From: Mytilisepta virgata
Taxonomy: Eukaryota > Mollusca > Bivalvia > Mytilida > Mytilidae
Direction: 5' to 3'
NCBI GenBank assembly: GCA_028015205.1
Contig: CM051511.1
Span: 8,494,001-8,558,000, forward strand
DNA: 64,000 nt
Part shown: piece by piece, positions 36,501 to 46,735 of the stretch
Layout of the letters: each line of letters opens with the position of its first letter
Position numbering within the stretch: the first letter of the stretch is position 1
Translations under genes and position numbers: made by a program
The notes under the pieces: generated by a model
Told to the model about the DNA's origin: nothing
What the model saw: only the letters and a program-made list of their open reading frames with translations
The model's database searches: none

Positions 36501-37470
36501 ATCTAAACAAAATTATAATTGTTTAATCTAAAAAGATTAAAAACCAAACTTGCAAAGAGTCGGTCCGATATGGATTAGATCATGTAATAAAAATAAATCT
36601 ATAATAATTCGGTGTAAAGGAAAAAAGCGTATTCCCTGGGGAGGAATTAATTTTAGAGAAAATTTTGTATTTGATATTCTCTTTCAAGCCTTCAGTTCTA
36701 CTATTGAACTGGAGATATGTTTAACTGTTGCAAATGTAAAAAATACTTTGCAAATATCAACAAAAAATACCACAGCGACAAAACATTGGGAAAGATCGAA
36801 ATACAAAGGCAAGACAAACTCATGAGAATTGAACATAACAAACAAATACCACAAGGATATATGTATAACTAAAAGAATAAAATACATAGAATAAACAAAA
36901 CAGAATTAGAACAAGACAGCACAGAAACTATACCATTAGCCATGTGAACTCCCACTAAAAACAGCAGGTGCTCCGGAAGGCTAAGCATGTGGTGCTTTAA
37001 AAAATTAATAGCCAAGGCTATTAATAACAAATCTATGATCCAAGAGCATTACTCCACATAAAAAATCAAATAGCAGCAGAAAGTAAGCTGAAATAGGGTG
37101 CGTAGATAGAATGACTTTGTACACTTTAGAGAGAGGTTCGTTTAATATCCTCTAATCTACGTGTTTGAATCGTTAAAAAAAACCCATATTCTTCACTTTG
37201 TTATCACCCCTTTTCAAAGTTTATATTGATATTTTGTAAATTTTAGGCACTGTCTTACTAGATTTATGTGGAAAAGAAGCAATTGTTCAGTATTTGATGT
37301 CACGTGATAACTACTCATTTGCTGTTCTGTCATTTCCGTGGTCACTGCTATTGAGTGGATTAAGTGGGATACTTATTTTGACACTTGTAATTATATGCAT
37401 GATTAGAGAGTGTTATACATCCAAGAACGACAATTCAAAATTTAACATCGCATACATAAGGATAACGTAG
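30598..37470 (+). CDS. Octaspan claudin-like protein: two fused four-span units, five exons
   Basis: Exons 30621-30855, 31532-31687, 33074-33502, 36104-36259 and 37247-37470 join in frame. Every intron is phase 1 with GT-AG ends. A 3' splice site (TATTTCTGCAG, ending 30597) implies an upstream exon; the frame is open before ATG 30621. The product is 399 residues. Unit 1 has spans near 15-33, 88-109, 119-137 and 163-183; unit 2 near 200-218, 279-302, 314-333 and 358-378. Each first loop has G-[IV]-W-x4-C-x5-C (W52, C57, C63; W241, C246, C252) with an N-glycosylation sequon between the cysteines (N60, N247). Each second loop ends FPWSL (160-164, 355-359). W-C-C in loop 1 is the claudin/PMP22-type signature, so a plasma-membrane or junction role is inferred. 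A fused pair is unusual. Confidence 0.7.
31904..32550 (+). repeat. ~300 bp tandem repeat with tRNA-like cores, in intron 2 of the claudin-like gene
   Basis: GGTGCGGTAGGTAATTTTGG recurs at 31904, 32201 and 32508, giving two full units (297 and 307 bp) and a partial third. Each full unit carries a tRNA-like segment (about 32136-32206 and 32442-32514) with a perfect A box (TAGCTCAGTTGGTAGAGCG) and B box (GGTTCGATCCC in the second). The anticodon stem does not pair, so these are tRNA-derived repeats rather than working tRNA genes. Confidence 0.8.
32735..32962 (-). mobile_element. MetaSINE, diverged copy, in intron 2
   Basis: Reverse complement of the order seen at 21.1 kb: tRNA-like head (GGTCTCGGTGACC), GAGTTCGAATCTGGC, ATGCCGATCTGAATAG, ACAAGGATTGCC and the Meta block GGTTCTCTCTGGGACTTCCG. 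Point changes and small deletions are common, so it is older than the 21.1 and 59.4 kb copies. Confidence 0.75.
34081..34278. repeat. 33-bp minisatellite, six copies, in intron 3
   Basis: GTATATGTAATACTGTCGGG, then ACTAATATGACAT repeats at 34081, 34114, 34147, 34180, 34213 and 34246 with very few differences. As 33 is a multiple of three, it produces misleading repetitive open frames on both strands. Confidence 0.95.
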
Positions 37471-39233
37471 TTGTATAATATGCTGTTTGCGTGGCCAATG
37501 ATGCGAGCACAGCAATATTAGCCCTTTCCAGAAACTCATTTCCTGTATCACGATTCTGACTCTAAAATGATAATTTGAAGCAAGTTATTTCCCTAACTTT
37601 ACTTACTTCCGGCGAACGAAAATTTTTATAGCCTTAATATGTAGCACAATATGGCTGCCCCCATTAAACAAAGACTTCTCCAAATGACCCATATGCTCCT
37701 ATAGAGCTCGCTGTGCTCGCTATTATTTAACATGAATGTATTAAATGGAGGATTTTTGATAAGATTGATTGTTTTATGTTTGTTTGTTTTTTATTTTATT
37801 TTTTTGTACTTGTGAAATTATTGGGACAAATATGGAAGTGTCTTTATGATAGTTTTGCATATCATATGGTGTAATTTTTTTGTAATTTTTTATATTTCTT
37901 CTGAAAAGCTAAACAATTAATTACAATACAATATAAAATCAACTAATTCAAGTCTAAATGTCATATTTAAAAAAAACCCCAAAAATTTCTACATTTTGTA
38001 AAGATTATTCAGAGATGACTAATGGCAAACCATTCAGCTAGACAGTGGCCATGCATGAGTCATTATATAACTTGAGTAGGAGAGAAAAATACAAATAAAG
38101 GAGAAAGAGGAATGGAAGATTGATATATTGATAAAAAATAAAACAAAAGATAAAAAAAAATTGGTGTAATTTTTATTACTTTGTATCATTGTTGGTAATG
38201 TGTTCAGATGTTACATGATCAACATCAAAAAGACGGGTGATAGGAACTTAATTGAGATTTGTATCTATGTCAAAGGTCTCACTGAGATTGTAACGCAAAG
38301 AACATCACTAAATAAAATTCTGATTTATTTCATTTTTCTTTTGTTTTTGTTTATTTTCCCTCTAGCTAACACGGTGTTGTATCAACACATCGATCTAAGA
38401 GTTCCTGGTTTGATTCCCGTATGGGATGAACATCTCGGGGGATCAAATGTGTAGAAAATTTATAATAACTAAGATCATAATGGTCGACTTACACACAATA
38501 AGGGTTACGACCGTCTTTAAAAAAAACCTATTCATAAAATACATTGCATATTTGTTGTCAGTGTAAAGTTCTATAACATGCTTGCACTGCTGTTAACTAT
38601 AGTTTAGTATACAAGTTATATTAATCCATCTCCACTTTGCGTATGTGAGAGCTGCTCATGGGTGGCATTTTAGCCTATAATATGCTCGGTTACAGTGCCC
38701 ATACTACGGACTAGTATCATTTGTCGAGACCATTGTCGCAAATTGTGTAGAAAGGGTGTCGCAAATTCGATCTTTGCCGTTATTTATGTAACTCAAGAAT
38801 ACATTTTCAAAAAGTATAAGGAAATTTTGTATACAATCTGAAAAATTTATACTTTGTATGCCTTGAAACTTCTGTGCGTCTTTTTTAAAAACTGCAACCC
38901 ATTGAATATCTCAAATATTTCATTAAAATGAAAGAAAAAGTAGTACACTACCTTTTAATTCTAGTAAAGTTTGACGTCACCACAAAGAAATGTGACGTAG
39001 CTGAACATGAGTGTGCAAGTTTTGTTTCCAAACGTTTGAACCATGTTGATTTTTGCAATAAACGACAGTTTTGTTTTGAAATGTGAGGAATTGTAATAAC
39101 CTCCGGATTTTTTCATCAAGAAATCAGTTGCCGAAGTATGTGGCACGTACAGTAAATCAATCGCACTTGTTACATGAACGTGCTTCAAGCATCCCACCAA
39201 GAAATTCCATCTTAACCACGTTATGATCGATAA
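37471..39233. other. Intergenic; 3' flank of claudin-like gene
   Basis: AT-rich; no gene supported. A lone B-box-like GGTTTGATTCCCG (about 38406) follows an AACACATCGATCTAAGAG context and could be a SINE remnant. Confidence 0.4.
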
Positions 39234-40822
39234 TTGATAATGATGTTTAATTGATGGTCTACAAAAGACACCTGGACGAAAATCTTCTTTTTAAAAAACA
39301 AAATTGATAAATAAATATATACATGTACATTAAAAAAAGTACACAAATAGTTGGTTCGCGCACACCATTTGACAAGTTCAAAGTTCATTCAAGGTTTTTT
39401 CAACAATTTATTTGATACGTACAGATTCAAACGAACTATAATGTGTTTATACGTTTATCAAATCGCGTTTTTTCTTGATGTACAAACCGTTAATGGCCGT
39501 TTGATATCCTTTTCATAGATTGTAACATTGTTTTATTCTACGTGATTTTAGTATTATGTGGTTGTTATCGAGAGGGTTTCAAGGAGATAGTCCCGTTGGT
39601 AAAATTTGTATTACAACCTTTTGATAAATTGTAATTGGTCTATGAAACGTCACTGACAGGTTTAAAGTGTAAAACCATTCGTTATAATGATTTTCTTGGA
39701 TTTTTTGTATTTCTTCACTTGTAATCCGGGTTTGATTATCACGGATGTGTATTAACCATACTTGGGACTGTTACTCTTCTCAATTTTTGGAAGTTTGAGG
39801 TTGTAATTACTGTATGTAATTGACCCAAGAAACTGCATTATGGTGGCAAAAGTCTTAGGTGTAAGTATCGTTTGATGTCTTTATTCTGATGTACTAAGGT
39901 CCCCTAGACATGCTAGAGATCACTCTATACTCGTGAAATTGATGCCTAAAAATGTTTTTAAAGATGATTAATCTCAGGAATATCTCTATGCTTATACGAG
40001 TTTTCTCTTTACATAATTTTTGAACGTTTTTTTTTTTAATTTTTAGTGTACTGTATATAATTACACTTAATATAAAAAAAAAATATCCTGGATACTGACT
40101 GGTTGATTGCCAGTGTATTACTTGCATATCTTCGCAATTTCAATAAACTTATAAAGGCTATGGATTTTCCGCTCGACCGGAATACATGCAAAAACGTATA
40201 CTCTTTTTAACTCTCGTGAAATTCGAAGAATTTTTAAAGCGATTTCTCTTTATAGGGTATCTTAAGTGTTCTAAAAATTAAATGAATAATATGGTCGGAT
40301 GTAGCTGAAAATCTTCTGCATATTCAGTGTAATTATCACGGATCGGAAAATTTTGCTGTTTCGAGACTGTCGGGAAAAAAGTCCGTGTCTCGGGACAAAT
40401 AAAATGGCTACATCCCTCAATACTGTTAAATAAATGTATAGTTTGTCATTTAAGTGCTTGTGAAGAGACATTATTTTTTTCATATTCATATACAGTGCAT
40501 AGAGATTGAGATAATAGAAAAAAATTATTGAATGAAACTAATTTTAAATGAAACCTGTCTTTCAGGAACGTGTTCACTTTTATTCAGTCTTTAAGTCAAT
40601 TTCATATCAGATATTTCTTTTAATCATTACACAACATTTGCAAAATGATTTTATTAAAACGTTGTGTATCTGTCTCTTTCGCCAACTGGTAGAATTTTAA
40701 TTCTTTTTCTCTTTGATCTTTAAAAATATAGTTCAGACCCTCAAAATATACATGACCGAAACCACGACTATAATATATAATTTATTATTTACAATATACA
40801 ATGCAACGCAGAAAATTTTGAA
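39234..40822 (+). repeat. 5' flank of gene A; one copy of a duplicated segment
   Basis: Blocks align in order with 46.76-47.13 kb: TCTACAAAAGACA, AAAGTACACAAA, TTTGATATC, TATGTGGTTGTTATCGAGAGGG (the partner has TATGTCATTGTCATCAAGGGGG), and GTTTAAAGTGTAAAA. The proximal part (40670-40805, with AGTTCAGACCCTCAAAATAT and TACAATATACA) aligns with 48.85-48.96 kb. It is therefore an old segmental duplication that includes regulatory DNA. A TATA-like AATATATAA lies at about 40775. Confidence 0.7.
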
Positions 40823-41501
40823 ATGATGAAAATCAAGACATTGTTTTTGCTTGGTTTAGCTGTTTTATTGTGCATTCTTGTTAATAGTGATTATGTCTTT
40901 GGCTACGGACGTTTGCGTAAGTATGCTTAAGAATTCTTACAATAGGTTAGTGTATTTTTCCTTTTAACTTTTCTTTTAAATTGTACTATTTACCTTCTGT
41001 CGAAATTTCTATGCTTTGATCTGTCCTTTAGTTGGGTACTTTCTGTAACAAGTCGCTAATAAAATTTGTGATTTACAATAACATTTGCCAACCTAGGTGG
41101 AAAACAACAACAAAGAAACACAAATGTTAAATTTAATATATATGAAAGTATTGTGGAAATAAACACAGAGAGCAAGCACTTTTTAAAACGGATAACTTAT
41201 AATATATTCACAACACATTCCTGAAAATTGTCCATTTATATCTTCATTAGAATACCCACCAGAAATAACAACTATGGCATCGGTTGGGCGTGGTGCAGTT
41301 GGCACATGTGCTCTTTGTAAAGCCAGATGTGATTGTGAATGCGTTAGACGTACATGTGTTGATACATCCTGTTGTGAACAACTCGGATTTGCTCCACTGC
41401 AAAGTACAGCGGCAAGGACTGATCCTACATTTACAATCAGATCTGGAGATTTTACAGTTGCCTTAAGAAATGGCATTTTGTCAATATACAGGAGCAGATA
41501 A
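40823..41501 (+). CDS. Secreted cysteine-rich protein A (8-Cys family), two exons
   Basis: Exon 1 (40823-40916) begins ATGATG and encodes a signal peptide (hydrophobic LFLLGLAVLLCILV) with likely cleavage after VFG near residue 27. It ends at a GTAAGT donor in phase 1. Exon 2 (41251-41501) follows TTCATTAG. The joined protein is 114 residues. Eight cysteines occupy residues 51-73 in the pattern C-x2-C-x3-C-x-C-x-C-x4-C-x5-C-C, with CVRRTC in the middle. A cysteine-free tail of about 40 residues follows. The same exon plan and motif recur in B and C. Small, secreted, basic and cysteine-dense fits an effector peptide or extracellular structural protein, but the spacing is not that of mussel mytilins, myticins or defensins as I know them. 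The CxCxC run also recalls metallothioneins. Function not assigned. Confidence 0.75.
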
Positions 41502-42423
41502 GTTACTGGACATTGTTGTGTAGCACTGAATATTTGTGGCATTCACATATATGTTATATATAAATAATAACATTTAGAGTCATTGTCTTCGGTGTTTGAA
41601 TATAAAATAATATTCTTACTTCCTAATATACTGTCAGAAAAGCAATGCGTTTTCACGAGTGAGTCTTTCACTTATATGTATTGAATGGGGACTACAAAAC
41701 GTGGGCACTATATGTCATTCGAATAACACTAAAGAGAACGGCTTCTGGGGTAGAGGTATATAATACTATAACATTGTGACCACTTTGGGAAATTTCTAAC
41801 CTTTCCCTTTGGGAAAAACGATGTTTGGATCATTTACTGTTCAAAATTAGGACGCAGGATCTATCTAATCACAATACCCTGTATTCATGTGGTTATCTAT
41901 TAAAGGTTTTTAATACGCGTTTAATACCCATTAACTTTCCTTTCGTACATGTATGTTTATTTTTAAACTTTTTATACCCATTTGCAAGGCCTTCAAAGCC
42001 TTTAGCAATGTAAAGAAAAAACTAGAAAATATTGAACTCTATAGGTGTCAATAAAGTAAAGCAAGTGAGCATAACGCATTACTACCCTATGGTAAAACAA
42101 AATGGTTTTCATAACTGGCACCTATGTGATAAAATCAATTCATAAATAATTGAACTTTCTATCAAAATATTTCAGAAAACATCTGTTTTGCTTTGGTCAA
42201 AATTAGTTCAAAATAACAATCCAAAGATACTAATATTAGATATAGTAAATTTATACTATGCTGTATACGACGCATTTCAAGGAGTTACCTCTCATCAGCA
42301 GCATGAATACCGAAACATTTGGAAGACCAAAAACCAAACTTATATAAAATACTTTTAAAGAAATCGCTTTTCAAGGTTAAAAAATGATAATCACCCTTTT
42401 AGTAAAATATAAATCGCACCTAT
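41502..42423. other. 3' UTR of gene A and intergenic
   Basis: AT-rich; includes the gene A 3' untranslated region (ATATAAATAATAACAT near 41560). No other gene supported. Confidence 0.4.
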
Positions 42424-42535
42424 GCCGGGGTGTGTTCGACTCTCAATTGACAAGGATTGCCGATTTTCCTACCGAAGGTCGGTGGTTCTCTCCGCGTACT
42501 CCGGCTTCCTCCACCAATAAAAACTGACCGCCATT
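42424..42535 (+). mobile_element. MetaSINE, left part, split by a later insertion
   Basis: GGGGTGTGTTCGACTC, ATTGACAAGGATTGCC, TACCGAAGGTCGGTGGTTCT and CCACCAATAAAAACTGACCG match the middle of the 21.1 kb SINE in sense orientation. The tRNA head is missing. The right part of the same SINE reappears at 46694. Confidence 0.8.
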
Positions 42536-43500
42536 TAAATACCAAAAGCTATATCGCCAAGTTATCGGAATTTCAATGGGGACTAACTGTGCACCACTTA
42601 TTGCGGCCCTATTTCTGTATTGTTACGAATCACAATTTATATCTAATATCAGCAAAGCCCCAACGAAACAACAGTTGATACAAAAATTTAATAACACTTT
42701 TAGATATTTGGATGATATTTAGCTGTCAATAATGACGACTTCAGCATGCACACTAAATAGATTTATCCTGTTGAACTTACTTTAAATAAAGCTAATACTA
42801 ACAAAGAACACTGCCCTTTCCAGGATCTTGATATCTATATCTTTAACGGGAAGCTTAATACTAAAATTTACGATAAGAGAGATGATTTTCATTATTAATT
42901 ATCCGTTTTTAGATGGCGACGTTCCCTTTGCACCATCGTATGGTATTTATATATCAACTTGTTCGATTCGCTCGTTTATGTAATTAACGAAAGAAATCTC
43001 AGGGATTTCTATATCACAAACTTGTCAAAACTTTTACTACATTTTATCATCGGTACAAAGACCTCATTCGTAAATATAGATCAACCTGCAAACATCTTAT
43101 ACATATATGTTCAGGTATTTCACATTCCATCTTTTATGGTAATATTCTATACAAAGCACAAAAATGTCGTCATTCACCTGAAAAGCTAATTAAACCTTTA
43201 TACAGACTTAACAACAAGGGATATAGTTACAATACTGTTGTCAAATCATTAAAGATGACATTTTTTGGAATTAATATTGATTCACTCATAGGATCTTTGC
43301 ACCGGAAATAAACACATTTATTCTAAAATCAGTTGGCAAGATACAGGTTACGTTCTTCTCGTATAATTTATAATGGCATGATACTAAACCCTCTAACGGG
43401 AGGGATTGTGGCTGATTTTCTATATGATATAGACCTAATCTTTCGATCAGTTTAATTGAGGTCTGGGGCTGGCATGTCAGTAACTGTTAGTAGTCCTTAG
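42536..43500 (+). pseudogene. Penelope-like element, decayed reverse transcriptase, 5' part
   Basis: The frame from about 42570 encodes GISMGTNCAPLIA and then FRYLDDI, followed by stops; further on come HCPFQDLDIYI and TKIYDKRDDF. The MGTNCAPL and Y-(L/I)-DD motifs identify a reverse transcriptase of the type common in bivalve Penelope-like elements. The assignment to that class is from memory and moderately sure. Downstream (43455-43490) begins its 3' untranslated tail (GAGGTCTGGGGCTGGCATGT), which is interrupted near 43500 by a LINE and resumes near 46221. Confidence 0.6.
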
Positions 43501-46220
43501 TGAATATATATTGATCATTGTTTACAACCCAATAAAATACCACAAAGATGGTTAAATACTCTAGAAACTTATAACTTTCAACAGTTAATTAAGGAACCAA
43601 CCAGAGTAACAAATGAATCAAAAACTTTGATTGATCATATATATGTCACCCATTTAAGCATGGTTAAAGAGGCTCATGTTTCTAAATATTCTATCAGTGT
43701 ATGACAAGACAAGAGAAAATGTATTATAAAAAACATACTCATTCAACAATCACTTATAGAAATTTTAAGACTTTTAATGAGCAAAATTATTTAAAAGATT
43801 TAAAAAGTGCACCTTTTCAACATATTGAATTTGAAAATGACCCATCTGTTTGTATTGAAATGTGGTACAACATTTTTAATAACATTTTAAATAAACATGC
43901 CCCTATTGTGAAAAAGAGGGTAAAAAAAAGACCGACAACCAGAATGGTACAATAAAGAAATCTCATATGCAAGAAAAAAAAGAGATAAATATAATTCACT
44001 GGGAATGTGGGCTGAATATAGATTCTGGAGAAACAGAACAAAACATATCATTGATACATCTAAACAGAAATATTACAATGATATGATAAAAGACCCAAAA
44101 GACTCTAAAACACTATCATGGAAATGTATTCACAGTCTAAATCCATCTAATCCATCAAAACCACACGAACTAATTACAACTGGAGACCATAAAACTACAG
44201 ATCATAAAGAAATTGCTAATGCATTCAATAATTATTTCACCTCATGTGTTGAAAAATTAAGGAATAGCAGGGCACCAAGCAACTCAAATTTTAATACTCT
44301 GAAAAACTATGTACAAATGAAATTCTTGAAAAAAAGGCACAACAAATTCATCATTCCTCCAGTAAAAGTTTCAGAACTATTTGATGAAATAATTAAACTA
44401 GATGTTAAGACATCTTCTGGTTCTGACAATATAGGTCCAAAAATTTTAAAACTGAGTGCTCCTTTCATAGCATCTTCCTTAACATACATTTTTAATGGAA
44501 TGATTGATACTGGTATTTATCCATCTGTTTTAAAAAATGCCAAGGTATCTCCAATTTTCAAATCTGGTGAAAAAAAAACGTAGCTAGCAATTACAGACCA
44601 ATATCTGTTTTGCCAACATTATCAAAATTAATAGAGAGACATGTATCTAAACATCTGTATAATTATTTGACAAAGTTTAAAATTTTACGCCCTTCCCAGT
44701 CTGGTTTCAGACCTAACCATTCATGTCAAACTGCCCTCATTAATATCATTGATAAATGGCTACATGAAATGAATAATGGAAATATCAATTTGGCAGTCGT
44801 CCTGGATTTTAAGAAAGCTTTGGATGTTGTTGATCATGAAATTTTATGTAAAAAACTTCAAATTTATGGTTTCCATGAAGATACTGTTGATTTTTTTAAA
44901 TCATATTTGAGTGAAAGAACTCAGCAAGTCCATATAAGTAATCAGTTTTCTGATAAAAAGTTTATAAATTTTGGTGTCCCACAGGGCTCAATACTTGGTC
45001 CCATTTTGTTTGTTTTGTACATAAATGACCTTCCATTACACATCAAAAACTGCCATACAGACTTGTATGCTGATGACACAACTATGCATACATCAGGAAA
45101 GAGTATTGCTGATATGCAATTAAAAGTACAAGATGATCTCCTATGTGTTGAAAAATGGTGTCATGAAAATAACATGTTCATAAATTCGGATAAGACGAAA
45201 TGTATGGTTACAAAAAAATGGTTATAGGTACAAGAAAAAGGCTGCGTTTAAATCAAGCAGAACCAGTTCTAACTATTGAGAATAGTATTCTTCAAAAACC
45301 ATCAATTGAAAAACTTTTAGGAGTTAGAATTGACTCTAATCTGTCCTGGACAGGCCATATTAATTACTTATGTTCATCAATATCATCTAGACTTCATTTA
45401 CTCTCTAAAATTAAGAAATTTCTAAATATTGATTCAAGAAAATTATTTTATAATGGCTATATTCTCCCACTGATAGATTATTGTTGTATTATTTGGAGTG
45501 GTTGTGCTAAAAATGAGCTAGTCAGAATAATAAAATTGCAGAAAAGGGCTGCAAGACTTATTTTAGATGCTGATCTACTTTCATCATCAGCTCCACTGTT
45601 TAAACAGCTTGGGTGGATGACAGTAGAGAACAGAATCTCATACCACAAATCTGTTTTGATGCAGAAATGCCTAAAGAACGAAGCCCCTATATATCTCACT
45701 GAAAAATTTAAAGAAATGCCAGAAATAAACCAATATTGTTTGAGGAATGCGTCTTGCAAAAATTTACAAGTTCCAAAAGCCAAAACAGAGCTATATAAGA
45801 AATCTTTTATATATTCAGGATCTATCTTATGGAATAAGTTACCAATATCCCTGAAAAAATCAACCTCAAGTACAAGCTCATTCAAAAAAGATTTAAAAAA
45901 TTACTTGTTGGAACATCAAGAAGCTGTGTCATTTTATATGTATAACAATTTTCACACACTTACTCAAACTTAAGATATTGTTGAGGTAATTTGAATGATG
46001 CCAATACTATATAAATTTGTAATTTTTACCTGTTCTGAAAATTGTATATTTCATAACAATTTTTTATTTCATTTATTCATATATGTGTGTTTGTTTGATT
46101 TTTCGTAATTGTTTGTTATATCCCATTGTATTTCATGAGGGCCTCAGGGAAGATTAGTTTTATTGCTAACTGTGTAACCCTCTTTAAATAAAGAATTATT
46201 ATTATTATTATTATTATTAT
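43501..46220 (+). pseudogene. LINE (CR1/L2/Jockey-like), 5' truncated, with (ATT)n tail
   Basis: 43508-43690 encodes the end of the endonuclease (NFQQLIKEPTRVTNESKTLI, then DHIYV). Next come the linker (44005-44583), reverse transcriptase motifs FRPNHSCQTALINIIDKWL, VVLDFKKALDVVDHEIL, GVPQGSILGPILFVLYINDL and YADD (about 45070), and a C-terminal region to 45973. An AATAAA lies near 46187 and an (ATT)n tail at 46194-46220. There is a stop at 43702 and frameshifts near 43925, 44575 and 45215. All three frameshifts are in runs of A. The first Asp of motif A and YADD are intact. Confidence 0.85.
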
Positions 46221-46693
46221 TGTCATTTTGCTTAGTTTCTTCTGTTACCTTGTTTAACATCTGACTCGGACATCTTTTGAACCTAGTTTTGCTGTGTGTA
46301 TTGCTGTGTGATTGTTTATTCCTCATTGACTAGAGGTATAGGGGGAGGTTGAGATCTCACAAAACATGTTTAACCCTGACGCATTTTTACGCCTGTCCCA
46401 AGTCAAGAACCTCTAGCCTTTGTTAGTCTCGTGTGTTTTTTATTTTTTTTTTTAAAGTTCCCGAATTGTTACAAGAGTTAGTTTGAAATGTTTCATTTTT
46501 ATGTTTCGGAGTTTAGTATGGCGTTCATTTTGCTGAACTAGTATGCATTAGTGTTTAGGGGCCAGCTGAAGCCCGCCTTCGGGTGAGGCATTTTCTAGCT
46601 GCGTTGTGACCCATTTGTAGAATTGAACTATTTTCTGCTCTTTGGTCGGGTTGTTGTCTATTTGACACATTCCCCGTTTCCATTCTCTATTCT
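46221..46693 (+). pseudogene. Penelope-like element 3' tail, right part
   Basis: TGTCATTTTGCTTAGTTTCT, CATCTGACTCGGACATC, GAGGTATAGGGGGAGGTTGA, CGCCTGTCCCAAGTCAAG, TTTAGGGGCCAGCTGAAG and TCGGGTTGTTGTCTATTTGA follow in the order of a mussel retroelement 3' tail I recognise. The left half of that tail is at 43455-43490, before the LINE. A 40 bp segment, AAGTTCCCGAATTGTTACAA, then GAGTTAGTTTGAAATGTT (about 46455-46493), also occurs at 48386-48424. Confidence 0.65.
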
Positions 46694-46735
46694 AAATGTG
46701 CTGAAAACGGCGTAAAACCTCAACTAAACAAACAA
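46694..46735 (+). mobile_element. MetaSINE, right part
   Basis: AAATGTGCTGAAAACGGCGT, then AAAACCTCAACTAAACAAAC is the 3' end of the SINE whose middle ends at 42535. Together the two parts give one SINE split by about 4.16 kb. Confidence 0.8.

Noticed and set aside
36550..36825. 91-residue frame in intron 4 of the claudin-like gene
   Set aside because: No domain or splice context; low-complexity lysine-rich reading.
38360..38440. Possible SINE with B box GGTTTGATTCCCG
   Set aside because: Only one box is convincing and no A box, tail or target duplication was found.
41183..41542. 119-residue frame antisense to gene A exon 2
   Set aside because: Shadow of the coding exon; the sense frame has a signal-peptide exon, matching splice phases and two paralogues.
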